A DNA stretch of 64,000 nt from Microbacterium sp. NC79 (GCF_019061125.1 NZ_JAHQYI010000002.1:310001-374000); one strand, 5' to 3'. Positions 46,009 to 57,287 are shown, counted from the stretch's first letter. Notes: generated by a model not told the origin, from the letters alone. Program-made: numbers and translations.

Positions 46009-47085
46009 TTATGCGGGAAGCCCATCGTCATCAAGATTTCGTGGCACAAACTCGTAGGGCTGGCCCTGGAACGATTTGAAAAGTGCTTCGAAAATGACAC
46101 GCGCGCCTTCTGGCGGCACTGCCATCCCGACCTGTTTGCGCACACTCTCTTTCGAACCGAGGAAGACAAAATCATCATCGAACGTCTGGATGCGGGCACG
46201 CTCACGGTTCGTCAACGCACGAGGTTCATGCCAATGGTAGCCGTGAGTACCACCCCCGCCTGAGCCGGTGATCGTGTAGGACGGCTGGTCGGGGTCAAGG
46301 CGACGATAGATCTGACTCAGGGTCGCACCTCTGACATTCAGACGCAGATGCTCCGGAAGGTCCTCGGTATTGAAAACATTCTTCCCCGGTGGAATGTGGC
46401 GCAGTCGTTCTTCCACCAATGGGCTCTGTCGTGTGAGCTCCTGGTTTGCAAGATGGCGAGGAATGTCGCTCAGCACTGCGCTTACGGGCTTCCACTGATC
46501 ACGATGCTTGTGTGTTGGTGCGGGGACTCGGAAGTTGACGTCAATGTCATTCCGCACACCAACGATGATGATGCGATGCCTGCGCTGTGGTACGCCGTAT
46601 TCCTCAAACTTATAGAGGTGCGGGACAAGCGTGTAGCCCACGCCAGCAGCGCGCAGCTCACGCAGAATGATCGCGAAGTCTCTTCCATCGTTGGCACTAC
46701 GGAGGCCACTAACATTCTCGGCGACAAACCACTCCGGCTGATGGTGTTGAAGCACGCGAGCGCCGTACTTGTAAAGCGGCCCAAAGTCGCCGTCCAAGCC
46801 TTTGCTCTCACCGACGAGACTGTAATCGTTGCAAGGGAATCCGAATGCGAACCCAGACGGCGATGGCAATGATTCGATGTCCAACTCGCGCACATCGCCG
46901 AATCTGACAGAACTGTTCGTCGCCCCAGGAATATTACGGACGTATGTGCGCACAGTGTCGCGATCGTAGTCGTTGGCCCACAAATGAGACAGCCCAACGC
47001 CCGCGTTCTTCGCTGCGGCGTGCGCGCCAGCGGCGATACCCCCAGGCCCTGAAAAGAGCTCACCCATCGTGAAATTAAGGCCCAC
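46009..47085 (-). CDS. C5-cytosine DNA methyltransferase
   Basis: A 358-residue Dcm-type enzyme. GTG start at 47085 has GAGGAG eight bases upstream; ATG 47067 is an alternative. Motif I FSGPGG (11-16), catalytic motif IV GFPCNDYS (PC at 84-85), motif VI ENV (123-125), motif VIII QRRHR (167-171), and motif X QVGMAVPP, where the usual GNAVP Asn is Met. The target recognition region lies about 190-300. It probably marks self DNA for the nuclease operon. First gene of the leftward operon. Confidence 0.92.
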   Translation of the reverse strand: MGLNFTMGELFSGPGGIAAGAHAAAKNAGVGLSHLWANDYDRDTVRTYVRNIPGATNSSVRFGDVRELDIESLPSPSGFAFGFPCNDYSLVGESKGLDGDFGPLYKYGARVLQHHQPEWFVAENVSGLRSANDGRDFAIILRELRAAGVGYTLVPHLYKFEEYGVPQRRHRIIIVGVRNDIDVNFRVPAPTHKHRDQWKPVSAVLSDIPRHLANQELTRQSPLVEERLRHIPPGKNVFNTEDLPEHLRLNVRGATLSQIYRRLDPDQPSYTITGSGGGGTHGYHWHEPRALTNRERARIQTFDDDFVFLGSKESVRKQVGMAVPPEGARVIFEALFKSFQGQPYEFVPRNLDDDGLPA

Positions 47086-49641
<2,556 letters not shown>

Positions 49642-49661
49642 GAGTTTCGTTTAGTTGCGGG

Positions 49662-49697
49662 GTGGCCCGGTCGGATCTTCGGATTCGGCCGGGCCAC
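49662..49697 (+). terminator. Terminator of icd
   Basis: GTGGCCCGG pairs with CCGGGCCAC across an 18-nt interior that itself can pair in part (CGGA/TTCG). It begins 20 bp after the stop and is followed by TTTCAT. Confidence 0.75.
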
Positions 49698-49708
49698 TTT
49701 CATCGATT

Positions 49709-49760
49709 AGTGGGGATTTACCCCCGCAAATTCCCACTTAGATCCCACAAGTGGGAATTT
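49709..49760. promoter_or_regulatory. Candidate operator of the XRE regulator
   Basis: A perfect 12-bp inverted repeat, AAATTCCCACTT (49728-49739) and AAGTGGGAATTT (49749-49760), with a 9-nt spacer. A third half-site TAGTGGGGATTT lies at 49709-49720. The region is AT-rich and about 100 bp before the regulator start. Consistent with dimeric binding and autoregulation. Confidence 0.55.
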
Positions 49761-49856
49761 GGTTGTGAGCTCAGTTCTGCGCTACTCGAGTTTAGATGTT
49801 GAAAACTTTATTGAAAGGCTCTTTAGATAAAGAATTGGTTGCCTTACAATAGGAAG

Positions 49857-50162
49857 ATGAAGTCCACTCCGCTCCCAGTAAAGCGTGCGTTGCGCACTAT
49901 CGGCCAAAACATGGCGACGCAGCGCAAGCTACTCGGTCTGACCGCGAAGATGGTTGCTGAGCGGGCGGGAACCACACCGCCCACCATCAGCAAACTGGAG
50001 CGGGGCGACGGTGCTTCTTTAGAGATCACGCTGAGCGTTCTCCGCGTCCTCGGACTCATGAACGAGATGGTTACCGCTACGGACCCGTACGAAACCGACC
50101 GAGGTCGCCTCATGGCCGACGAGGCGCTTCCCATTCGCGTGAGAGTGCCACGCGAGCACTGA
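49857..50162 (+). CDS. XRE-family HTH regulator (orphan HipB-like)
   Basis: ATG at 49857 (a TTG at 49839 would add six residues). The 101-residue product has one helix-turn-helix: NMATQRKLLGLTAKMVAERA then TPPTISKLERGDGASLEITL, an arrangement like HipB antitoxins. The C-terminus is a short acidic and basic tail (PYETDRGRLMADEALPIRVR). No hipA follows; the next gene is hrpB on the other strand. It may be a solitary repressor or the remnant of a toxin-antitoxin pair. Confidence 0.75.
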   Translation: MKSTPLPVKRALRTIGQNMATQRKLLGLTAKMVAERAGTTPPTISKLERGDGASLEITLSVLRVLGLMNEMVTATDPYETDRGRLMADEALPIRVRVPREH

Positions 50163-50255
50163 GTCGATCCGGGCTGTCACGCACCATCACATCACGTCCG
50201 CGATTGAGGCGCTTTAGCAGCAACGAAACAAGAGCCGAGAGGATCTCGACCCCGC

Positions 50256-52790
50256 TCATTCACCCCTCTCCGCCGCCAGCCTCCGGTTAGTCTTCGCCGT
50301 CGCGACAGCGGTGTACGGGTCTTCGGGCCACGGGTGCTTCAGGTACCGGCCACGCGTCTCGGCTCGAACCTGCGCATACGGCCCCGCCCAGAATGACGCG
50401 AGGTCAGACGTCACAGCCAGCGGATGACCGCCGGGGGATAGCAAGTGGAAGACGACCGGAACCCGCCCGCCAGCGACCCGCGGAGATTCCAGCATTCCAA
50501 AGCACTCCTGCAGCTTCACCGCGACAACTGCCGACGCGTCGACATCGTCGTGGGGCGAGTACGTCACGCGAATCATCGCGCCACTCGCCACGCGCAGGCG
50601 CTCCGGCGCGAGCTCGTCAAAGGCGACGGCCTCAGGCCACGGCAACAACCGTCGCAGGGCCGAAGTCAGGTCGATCTTCGACACCGATCGACCTGCCGCG
50701 AGCGCCGACATCTCGGGTGCCAGCCAGTCATCGAGCCGCGCAAGCAATGCTTCGTCTGACATCGACGGCCAGGGTTCTCCGATCACCCGATGCAACAACG
50801 CGAGACGCGACCGCAGCGCCACCGCACTCTCCGACCACTCGAACAGGTCGAGCCCATCAGCCTGTAGCGCGCGACGCACGGCGCTTTCCGCTTCGACACC
50901 GGCTTTCACTGCAACCGGAACCGAAGAGCGCACGATCGCGCCCACCCGCTTCTCGCGCCGCGCAATAACGCGACCGTCAGCAAAGGTCGCTTCGATCCGA
51001 TCCGTCATCATATGCTTCGCGGCAATCAGCACAGACTCTTCGTCGAGTGCGGCGGCGGCACGGATCACCGCGCCCGTTCCGGCAGCGACTCGACTCGTTG
51101 CCCGCGTGATGTCTGCGATGGCCAGCCATTCGGCACCCGCCAGCTCCCCGGCGACCCCAGCCCTGGTTCCGGATGCCAACTGAAATACCCCGTCAGACAC
51201 GCGATGCGCGATGCGATGGGGAAAAGCGAGGGCAACAATCAGACCGACGGAATCAGGGCGGGCGGAACCTGTGGCCCGGCCGGCAAGGCGGGTGAAGCGA
51301 TCGACTTCGCGGCTCCAGGCACGATGCTGCGGGTGCCTGCCATCGCGCAGCGCCCGCAGGGTGACGTCGAGGTCAGCGTCATCGGAGCGGATGTCGTCGC
51401 TCACTGCGGCGACGACCTCGGCCGCGACTCGTGAGCCCACAAGCTCGGCCCCATCGAGCAACGCGCGCGCCAGCCGCGGGTCAGTGGGTACGCGGGCGAG
51501 CTTGCGACCGAGCGGCGTCGCTCGCCCCTCGGCATCAATGGCGCCCAGGCGCTGGAGCGCGGCCTCGGCCCGCGCCACCGCGGTGGTCGGCAGCGCGTCG
51601 GGTAGGCGCAAACCTTCACCGCGCGGGGCGCCCCAGCAAGCTAGGAGGAGCGCCGCATCAGTGAGGTCGGCGGAGAAAATCTCGGGGGCAGCGAACGCGG
51701 GGGCGGCAACGAACGTGCGTTCGTCAACACAACGGAACACGGTTCCCGGTCCGAGACGGGCAGCACGACCCGCGCGCTGTACGGCGGATGCTCGCGGCGT
51801 TGAGACGGTGACGAGGCCTGACATTCCGCGGCCTGAATCGTACATCGGCACCCGCGACAAACACGAGTCCACGACGATGCTCACGCCCGGAACCGTGAGC
51901 GACGACTCAGCGATCGATGTCGCCACGATGATCCGCGTCGGCTGCCCGGCGCCGCGCTCTGAAACCGCGCGATCCTGCTCACGCGGCGGTGCCTGACCAT
52001 GCAGCTCGAGCACGTCGGCGTCACGCACATCGTCGCGCAGGTGCCGCGCGATCACGCTCACTTCACGCGCACCCGGCGCGAAAACCAGGATGTCGGTGGT
52101 TGGTTCGCGGCGATGCGCATCTGCGGCGACTTGCGCAACGTGGCGCAAGAAGCCCGTGGTTACACCGCGCACATCCATGCGGTCGACCGCAGGTGGCGCC
52201 CAACGAACTTCGAGCGGATGCGCGACCGACTCGTACGACACGATCGGCGCGGGATCCTGCTCGCCGAGAACCGCGGCGAACCGCTCGGCATCGACGGTCG
52301 CCGACATGGCAATCACGACGATGTCATCGCGGAGCTGTCGCACTTCGCCCAGAAGCCCGATGAGCAGGTCGGTGTCGATGGCGCGCTCGTGAACCTCATC
52401 GAGAATGACGGCGCCCACGTCGGTGAGTCCGGGGTCATCCATGAGCCGTCGCAACAGAACGCCCGGCGTCACCATTTCGATCCGCGTTGCGTCGCTCATC
52501 GAACGCTCGCCGCGCACCGTGAAGCCCACGCGGTCGCCGAGGTTTGAGTTGTCGAGGCTCGCGAGGCGTCGCGTTGCCGCGCGGGCTGCAACCCGTCGCG
52601 GCTGGGTGACTATGACGCGTCCCTCAACGCGGTTGGCGACGAGGGGTGGAACCAGGGTTGTCTTTCCCGTTCCGGGCGCGGCTGTGATCACGATTGCGTT
52701 TGTTGCGTCGAGCGCCGTGGTCACACCACCGAGGGCGTCGTTGAACGCCAACCCGCGCCCGATGGTGGCGAGGTCAAAGGCGGCAGTCAT
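50256..52790 (-). CDS. hrpB: ATP-dependent helicase HrpB
   Basis: Start ATG 52790, giving 844 residues, the usual HrpB length; the frame extends 48 codons further without good signals. DEAH-box motifs: Walker A TAAPGTGKTT near residue 35, DEVHERAIDTD (DEVH box), SATVDAERFA (SAT), and motif VI QRAGRAARLGPG. The C-terminal HrpB-specific region (LKHPWPEDPYTAVATAKTN) is present. Role in E. coli-type HrpB is poorly known; a DExH helicase acting on RNA or DNA. Monocistronic. Confidence 0.92.
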   Translation of the reverse strand: MTAAFDLATIGRGLAFNDALGGVTTALDATNAIVITAAPGTGKTTLVPPLVANRVEGRVIVTQPRRVAARAATRRLASLDNSNLGDRVGFTVRGERSMSDATRIEMVTPGVLLRRLMDDPGLTDVGAVILDEVHERAIDTDLLIGLLGEVRQLRDDIVVIAMSATVDAERFAAVLGEQDPAPIVSYESVAHPLEVRWAPPAVDRMDVRGVTTGFLRHVAQVAADAHRREPTTDILVFAPGAREVSVIARHLRDDVRDADVLELHGQAPPREQDRAVSERGAGQPTRIIVATSIAESSLTVPGVSIVVDSCLSRVPMYDSGRGMSGLVTVSTPRASAVQRAGRAARLGPGTVFRCVDERTFVAAPAFAAPEIFSADLTDAALLLACWGAPRGEGLRLPDALPTTAVARAEAALQRLGAIDAEGRATPLGRKLARVPTDPRLARALLDGAELVGSRVAAEVVAAVSDDIRSDDADLDVTLRALRDGRHPQHRAWSREVDRFTRLAGRATGSARPDSVGLIVALAFPHRIAHRVSDGVFQLASGTRAGVAGELAGAEWLAIADITRATSRVAAGTGAVIRAAAALDEESVLIAAKHMMTDRIEATFADGRVIARREKRVGAIVRSSVPVAVKAGVEAESAVRRALQADGLDLFEWSESAVALRSRLALLHRVIGEPWPSMSDEALLARLDDWLAPEMSALAAGRSVSKIDLTSALRRLLPWPEAVAFDELAPERLRVASGAMIRVTYSPHDDVDASAVVAVKLQECFGMLESPRVAGGRVPVVFHLLSPGGHPLAVTSDLASFWAGPYAQVRAETRGRYLKHPWPEDPYTAVATAKTNRRLAAERGE

Positions 52791-53053
52791 TCTTCTATCT
52801 TCTCTCGAAGGACCAGCGAAGCTCACTCCCGGATCAGTCAGCCAACTAAGGTGAATCGGTCTCAGAAATGGGCAGTGCGAGCATCGACCGCGAGACGATA
52901 CACAACTGAGCCCAACCCACGTAACCTTGCCCACCTTCCATTCACACGAATATTCCCTGTCGAATCCCGCCCGTCACCAACAACCCAGGCATAGCCTTGA
53001 AGTAGACCCCGCAACACACAAAGCCGCGGGCTCAAGTTCAAGGAGCAAACGCT

Positions 53054-54097
53054 ATGCGCGCCGTACGTTTCACCGATTGGAAGACCAAGCCGTCGCTGAA
53101 GGAAATCCCCAAGCCCACCCCCGGCCCTGGTGAGGTGTTGCTGAAGGTTGCGGGAGCTGGCGCATGCCACTCTGACGTCGCGATCTACGCCGACTTCGAG
53201 GCAGGACAGGTGCACGGCCTGGAGCCCGAATTCACACTCGGCCACGAAAACTCGGGTTGGGTTGAAGAGGTTGGCGAGGGTGTCACCGGCTTCACCAAGG
53301 GCGACGCTTACCTCGTGTTCGGTCCGGTCGGTTGCGGCCACTGCGCCTCCTGCTCGCGCGGACAAGACACCTACTGCGAAAACGCAGCCACCAACCCGTA
53401 CCAGGGCATCGGCCTCGGCCGCGACGGCGGCATGGCCGAATACCTCGTGGTTCCGGCCCGCAACCTGGTTCCGCTCGGCGACGCTGACCCCATCGACGCA
53501 GCACCCCTCGCAGACGCAGCCCTCACGCCTTACCACGCGATCAAGCTCGCCCTCCCGCAGCTCAACAAGGGTGGCGCAACTGCTCTCGTGATCGGCCTCG
53601 GCGGACTCGGCCAGATTGCCGTGCAGATCATCAAGGCCCTCACCGGCGCCACGGTCATCGCGACCGACATGAAGCCCGAAGCCATGGAACTCGCAGCCTC
53701 CCGCGGCGCCATCACGGTTCCGGGTGGCGAGGGTCAGGTCGAAAAGATCCGCGAGATCACGGGCGGCCGTGGCGTTGACGCGATCTTCGACTTCGTCGGC
53801 GTCACCCCCACGATCGAGCTCGGCCAGAAGACTATGGCTCAGGGCGGACGCCTCACGGTCGTCGGCATCGCCGGCGGCGTCGTGCAGTGGTCGTTCTTCA
53901 CCAACCCGTACGAGTCGGTCATCACCAACACCTACTGGGGCACGATCGAAGACCTCCACGAAGTCGTCAAGATGTACCAGGCGGGCCAGATCGTTCCCGA
54001 CGTGCAGCGCTTCACCATGGACCAGGCGCTCGAAGCCTACGAGTTGCTCGAAGCGGGCAAGCTCGCCGCACGCGCCGTCGTCATGCCGAACGCGTAA
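53054..54097 (+). CDS. Zinc-dependent NAD(P) alcohol dehydrogenase (MDR family)
   Basis: A 347-residue MDR enzyme with AAGGAGC nine bases before the ATG. Catalytic zinc ligands Cys38 (GACHSD) and His64-Glu65 (GHENSG), structural zinc Cys94, 97, 100 and 108 (GCGHCASCSRGQDTYC), and cofactor loop GLGGLG. Acidic Asp after the last strand (ATDMKPEA) favours NAD. The substrate is not known; such enzymes act on primary alcohols or aldehydes. A ~260-bp region before it, without ORF, holds its promoter. Confidence 0.9.
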   Translation: MRAVRFTDWKTKPSLKEIPKPTPGPGEVLLKVAGAGACHSDVAIYADFEAGQVHGLEPEFTLGHENSGWVEEVGEGVTGFTKGDAYLVFGPVGCGHCASCSRGQDTYCENAATNPYQGIGLGRDGGMAEYLVVPARNLVPLGDADPIDAAPLADAALTPYHAIKLALPQLNKGGATALVIGLGGLGQIAVQIIKALTGATVIATDMKPEAMELAASRGAITVPGGEGQVEKIREITGGRGVDAIFDFVGVTPTIELGQKTMAQGGRLTVVGIAGGVVQWSFFTNPYESVITNTYWGTIEDLHEVVKMYQAGQIVPDVQRFTMDQALEAYELLEAGKLAARAVVMPNA

Positions 54098-54119
54098 GGC
54101 GGACGCCTTCGCATAAGTA

Positions 54120-54161
54120 GCAAGGGGTGCCCGGAACCACGTGGTTGCGGGCACCCCTTGC
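54120..54161 (+). terminator. Terminator with embedded GGAACCA inverted pair
   Basis: A 14-bp stem GCAAGGGGTGCCCG/CGGGCACCCCTTGC closes an inner palindrome AACCACGTGGTT. It starts 22 bp after the alcohol dehydrogenase stop. Nearly the same hairpin recurs at 56.45 kb. Confidence 0.85.
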
Positions 54162-54308
54162 GTTGCGGTGAGTGCCGGAATCGCGCGCCTGTCGCACGCG
54201 ATGTCGGTGCAATCAGACAAGATGGGATGTGCCACGAAGACTGGCATGGAAGATTCACTCGCTCCGGACGATGGCGTCAGCGCCACCCGGCGCAGAACAG
54301 GTGCTGCA

Positions 54309-56429
54309 ATGAGAACGGATGTCGTCAAACCTCGAGACGTATTCTTCAACCCGACGCGCTTCGTGGTTCCACTTTTCCAGCGCCCGTACGTTTGGTCGAA
54401 AGATCTACAGTGGGAGCCGCTGTGGAATGACATCACTCGACTTATCGAAGTGATTCAGCAGCACAACCAGGATGCAACGCACTTTCTTGGAGCGATTGTC
54501 ATTCAGCAAACGCCAACCGCACTCGGGGCGCTGCCGACGTGGAACGTCATCGACGGGCAACAGCGCCTCACCACGCTGCAGATTCTGCTTGATGCCCTCC
54601 ACGGGCAGCTTGAGCAACGCGACTTGACGCAACTCGCCGGGCAGATTCTGCCGCTGATCGAGAACCCCAGCGACTTCCGCCTCGACGAGTCGGACCGATT
54701 CAAGCTCTGGCCGACGAACCGTGACCGCGAAGGCTACGCCGCCGTCATGGCTGCGCCCGCACCGGTGGACTATGACGCGATCATCCACTCCCGCCTTGGC
54801 GTCGCACATCGGTTCTTCTCTGAGTCCATCGCGACCTGGCTCGAGGATGGCACTTCTGCGGAACAACGCGCGCGCATGCTTGTTCCGGCGATCACTGATC
54901 GTCTGGAGATTGCGGCCATCCGTCTGGATGCCCAAGAAGATGCCCAAGCCATCTTCGAAACTCTCAATGCTCGCGGAACCCCGCTCTCTGCTGCCGATCT
55001 CATCAAGAACTTTGTTTTCCAGAACCTTCCCGGCTCGCCCCAAGCGGCGGAAGACGCGTACCTCAAATACTGGGCCGAGTTTGAGACAGAGTGGTGGGAG
55101 GCGCCGGTCACAACCGGCCGCATCACCAATCCGCGCGCGTCACTCTTTCTCTGGCAGTGGTTGACCGCCCGCACGCTCGAAGAGTTTCCGATTCGCGAGG
55201 TGTTCACGCAGTTCAAGCACTACGTGAACACCGTCGCGAAAGACATCCCGGCACTTCTCGCTCACATTCGCGCTTCGGCCGACCGCTACCGCGCGATCAT
55301 CGAAGCTTCGGAGAAGAACAGCGGTGTATTGAGTCGCGTTGAGCTCTTCAGCTACCGCGTCGGCACCCTTGACTCTGAGGTTTCCAGGCCGCTTATCATC
55401 TGGCTTGATGAACCGGAGCAGGCCAACCTCACTCTTGCCGACAAGAACCAAATTGTGTCGACTCTTGAGAGTTGGTTCGTTCGACGCTCGCTGGTGAAAG
55501 TTTCATCACAAGGTACCAACCGCTTCATCATTGACCTGCTGAAGAAGCTCCGCTCATTACCTGCAACCGAGCAACCGGCGGCCGTCGCTGACTACCTTGC
55601 ATCGAGCCGACTGGTTCCGGGATATTGGCCCGGCGACACCGAGGTTCGCGAGTCTCTCGTAGGCGCAAAGGCATACTTGAAGTACCGCCGCAACCGCCTG
55701 CGCATGGTGCTCGAAGCGCTCGAAGACTCCAAGCGTGGATACCCTGACGGCAAGCAGTTCGCCATGGAACCAGTGACCCGCAACATAGGAACCGTCGAAC
55801 ATCTGATGCCTCAGAAGTGGCGAAAACACTGGGTCGCCGACCTCACCGAAGAACAGCAGCAAACCCGAGACGCGACACTTCACCAGCTCGGCAACTTGAC
55901 GCTGACGACGCAGAAACTAAACAGTTCGCTCAGTCACAGCGACTGGGCAACAAAACGAGACGTGCTCGACAAAGATGTGGTCTTGTTGACAAGAGATGTT
56001 CTCGCCACGGCGCCAGACGCGTGGGACGAAGAGCACATCGAGGTTCGCACGGAACAGCTCATTGAGATGGTGCTCGAGATCTGGCCGGTGCCTGCCGGGC
56101 ACGTCGGTGCGGTGGCAGAGAAGCGCGACATGCCGACCACAATCGGCGGCGTGTTCGTGCATCACCTTGTTGAGTCGGGCATACTTCCCGCCGGGTCCCG
56201 GCTGCAACCACGCACCGATGACCCGCAGTTCGCGGGCGTGATTGCCATCGTTCGAGAAAACGGATCCCTCCAGGTCGGAGATGCTGTCGCCGATTCTCCG
56301 TCGGGTGCCGCGCGCCTCGCAACCGGTCGCCCCACGAACGGATGGTGGTGGTGGGTTCTCGAAGGAACGGCCCGCACTCTCAGCGACGTTCGCGCGGATT
56401 ATCTCGCTACGCAAATGACGCTCGAGTAG
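54309..56429 (+). CDS. DUF262-DUF1524 (GmrSD-like) type IV restriction protein with RAMA-like C-terminus
   Basis: Start taken as ATG 54309 (706 residues); upstream in-frame ATGs at 54201 and 54246 lack clear ribosome sites. N-terminal DUF262: VPLFQRPYVWSKDLQWEPLW and the NTPase-like motif IDGQQRLTTLQIL. Middle to C-terminal DUF1524 with the HNH-like EHLMPQKWRKHW and HQLGNLTLT. The last ~110 residues read GGVFVHHLVESGILPAGS then SPSGAARLATGRPTNGW, the pattern of the RAMA/DUF4357-type domain linked to modified-DNA recognition. Likely cuts foreign modified DNA in an NTP-dependent way, as GmrSD does. Lies alone between two terminators. Confidence 0.83.
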   Translation: MRTDVVKPRDVFFNPTRFVVPLFQRPYVWSKDLQWEPLWNDITRLIEVIQQHNQDATHFLGAIVIQQTPTALGALPTWNVIDGQQRLTTLQILLDALHGQLEQRDLTQLAGQILPLIENPSDFRLDESDRFKLWPTNRDREGYAAVMAAPAPVDYDAIIHSRLGVAHRFFSESIATWLEDGTSAEQRARMLVPAITDRLEIAAIRLDAQEDAQAIFETLNARGTPLSAADLIKNFVFQNLPGSPQAAEDAYLKYWAEFETEWWEAPVTTGRITNPRASLFLWQWLTARTLEEFPIREVFTQFKHYVNTVAKDIPALLAHIRASADRYRAIIEASEKNSGVLSRVELFSYRVGTLDSEVSRPLIIWLDEPEQANLTLADKNQIVSTLESWFVRRSLVKVSSQGTNRFIIDLLKKLRSLPATEQPAAVADYLASSRLVPGYWPGDTEVRESLVGAKAYLKYRRNRLRMVLEALEDSKRGYPDGKQFAMEPVTRNIGTVEHLMPQKWRKHWVADLTEEQQQTRDATLHQLGNLTLTTQKLNSSLSHSDWATKRDVLDKDVVLLTRDVLATAPDAWDEEHIEVRTEQLIEMVLEIWPVPAGHVGAVAEKRDMPTTIGGVFVHHLVESGILPAGSRLQPRTDDPQFAGVIAIVRENGSLQVGDAVADSPSGAARLATGRPTNGWWWWVLEGTARTLSDVRADYLATQMTLE

Positions 56430-56451
56430 CCGTTCGAATCTCTACACGACA

Positions 56452-56495
56452 GCAAAGGGGTGCCCGGAACCACATGGTTGCGGGCACCCCTTTGC
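56452..56495 (+). terminator. Terminator with embedded GGAACCA inverted pair
   Basis: A 15-bp perfect stem GCAAAGGGGTGCCCG/CGGGCACCCCTTTGC with an inner AACCA-CA-TGGTT pair, 23 bp after the DUF262 gene. It also faces the end of the leftward yjdM gene, so it can serve both. Confidence 0.85.
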
Positions 56496-56515
56496 GTTTC
56501 GTTGCGAGGCGGGTA

Positions 56516-56872
56516 CTAGGCCTTCTTCACGATGCTTGACTTCAGCAGCATCGGACCGAACCCGTCGACCTTGGCGTCGATGTCGTGGCCGTTGACGGGG
56601 TCGATGAGGCGAATGCCGCGCACCTTGGTGCCGGGCTTGATGCCCTGGGGCGAGCCCTTCACCTTGAGTGAGGTCGTGATCACGACGGTGTCACCATCGG
56701 CGAGCACATTGCCAACCGCATCCTTGACAACCCGGGCAGACTCACCCGATGGTTCCGCTTCGCCCTCAGCTGGCGACCACTCGTGGCCGCACATCGGGCA
56801 CACGAGCAGCGCACCCATTTCGTAAGCGTGCTCGCTGGAGCACTCGGGGCAGAGCGGAAGTGCGTTCGTCAT
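56516..56872 (-). CDS. yjdM: Zinc-ribbon protein YjdM (PhnA family)
   Basis: ATG at 56872 gives 118 residues; 28 further codons upstream are not supported. Zinc ribbon with CPEC (8-11) and CPMC (25-28), then the PhnA domain VKDAVGNVLADGDTVVITTS, KVKGSPQGIKPGTKVRGIRL and KVDGFGPMLLKSSIVKK. The usual length and sequence ends are intact. Despite the historic name its link to alkylphosphonate use is unproven. Divergent from the ArsR gene. Confidence 0.92.
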   Translation of the reverse strand: MTNALPLCPECSSEHAYEMGALLVCPMCGHEWSPAEGEAEPSGESARVVKDAVGNVLADGDTVVITTSLKVKGSPQGIKPGTKVRGIRLIDPVNGHDIDAKVDGFGPMLLKSSIVKKA

Positions 56873-56887
56873 GCTCGCATCGTAACG

Positions 56888-56911
56888 CGATATGATGGAT
56901 TTATCACATCG
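56888..56911. promoter_or_regulatory. Candidate ArsR-family operator
   Basis: CGATATGAT and ATCACATCG form a 9-bp inverted repeat with one mismatch and a 6-nt spacer. It lies between the divergent yjdM and ArsR genes and overlaps the first possible ATG of the ArsR frame, which argues for a later start. Confidence 0.55.
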
Positions 56912-56948
56912 TAAAGCCGTGGCCATGGCGTCGGCGGAGAGGAACCGC

Positions 56949-57287
56949 ATGCTCACCGACCCGACGCGCCCCCTTTACGAAGTGAAGGCCGGGCTTTTCA
57001 AGGGCCTCGCGCACCCCATTCGCATCCGCATTCTCGAGGTGCTCTCCGCACAGCCCGAGGCCTCGGTTTCCGAGCTCCTCGCCGACACCGCGCTCGAAGC
57101 CTCGCACCTCTCGCAACACCTCTCCGTGCTGCGCACAAACCACCTCGTCGTCTCCGAGCGCCGCGGCAGCCTCGTGTTCTACCGCCTCGCCTACCCGCAG
57201 GTCGCTGACCTCCTCCACGTTGCCCGCGACCTGCTCGGCGAGATGCTCGAAACCACGCACCGTCACCTCTCCGAGCAGTCCCGATGA
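56949..57287 (+). CDS. ArsR-family transcriptional regulator
   Basis: Start chosen as ATG 56949 with GAGAGG upstream; earlier in-frame ATGs at 56892 and 56925 lie in or near an inverted repeat that looks like the operator. The 112-residue product has the winged helix typical of ArsR: FKGLAHPIRIRILEVLSAQP, LEASHLSQHLSVLRTNHLV, RRGSLVFYRLAYPQVADL. No CxC metal-binding cysteines, so it is not a classical metal sensor. Its stop overlaps the SulP gene start, so it likely controls this transporter. Confidence 0.87.
   Translation: MLTDPTRPLYEVKAGLFKGLAHPIRIRILEVLSAQPEASVSELLADTALEASHLSQHLSVLRTNHLVVSERRGSLVFYRLAYPQVADLLHVARDLLGEMLETTHRHLSEQSR

Noticed and set aside
49857..50162. Complete HipAB toxin-antitoxin module
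   Set aside because: Only the HTH gene is present; no HipA-like kinase gene follows on either strand.
52862..54436. 524-codon open frame opposite the alcohol dehydrogenase
   Set aside because: Covers a clear zinc dehydrogenase gene on the other strand; no motif and shadow-like composition.
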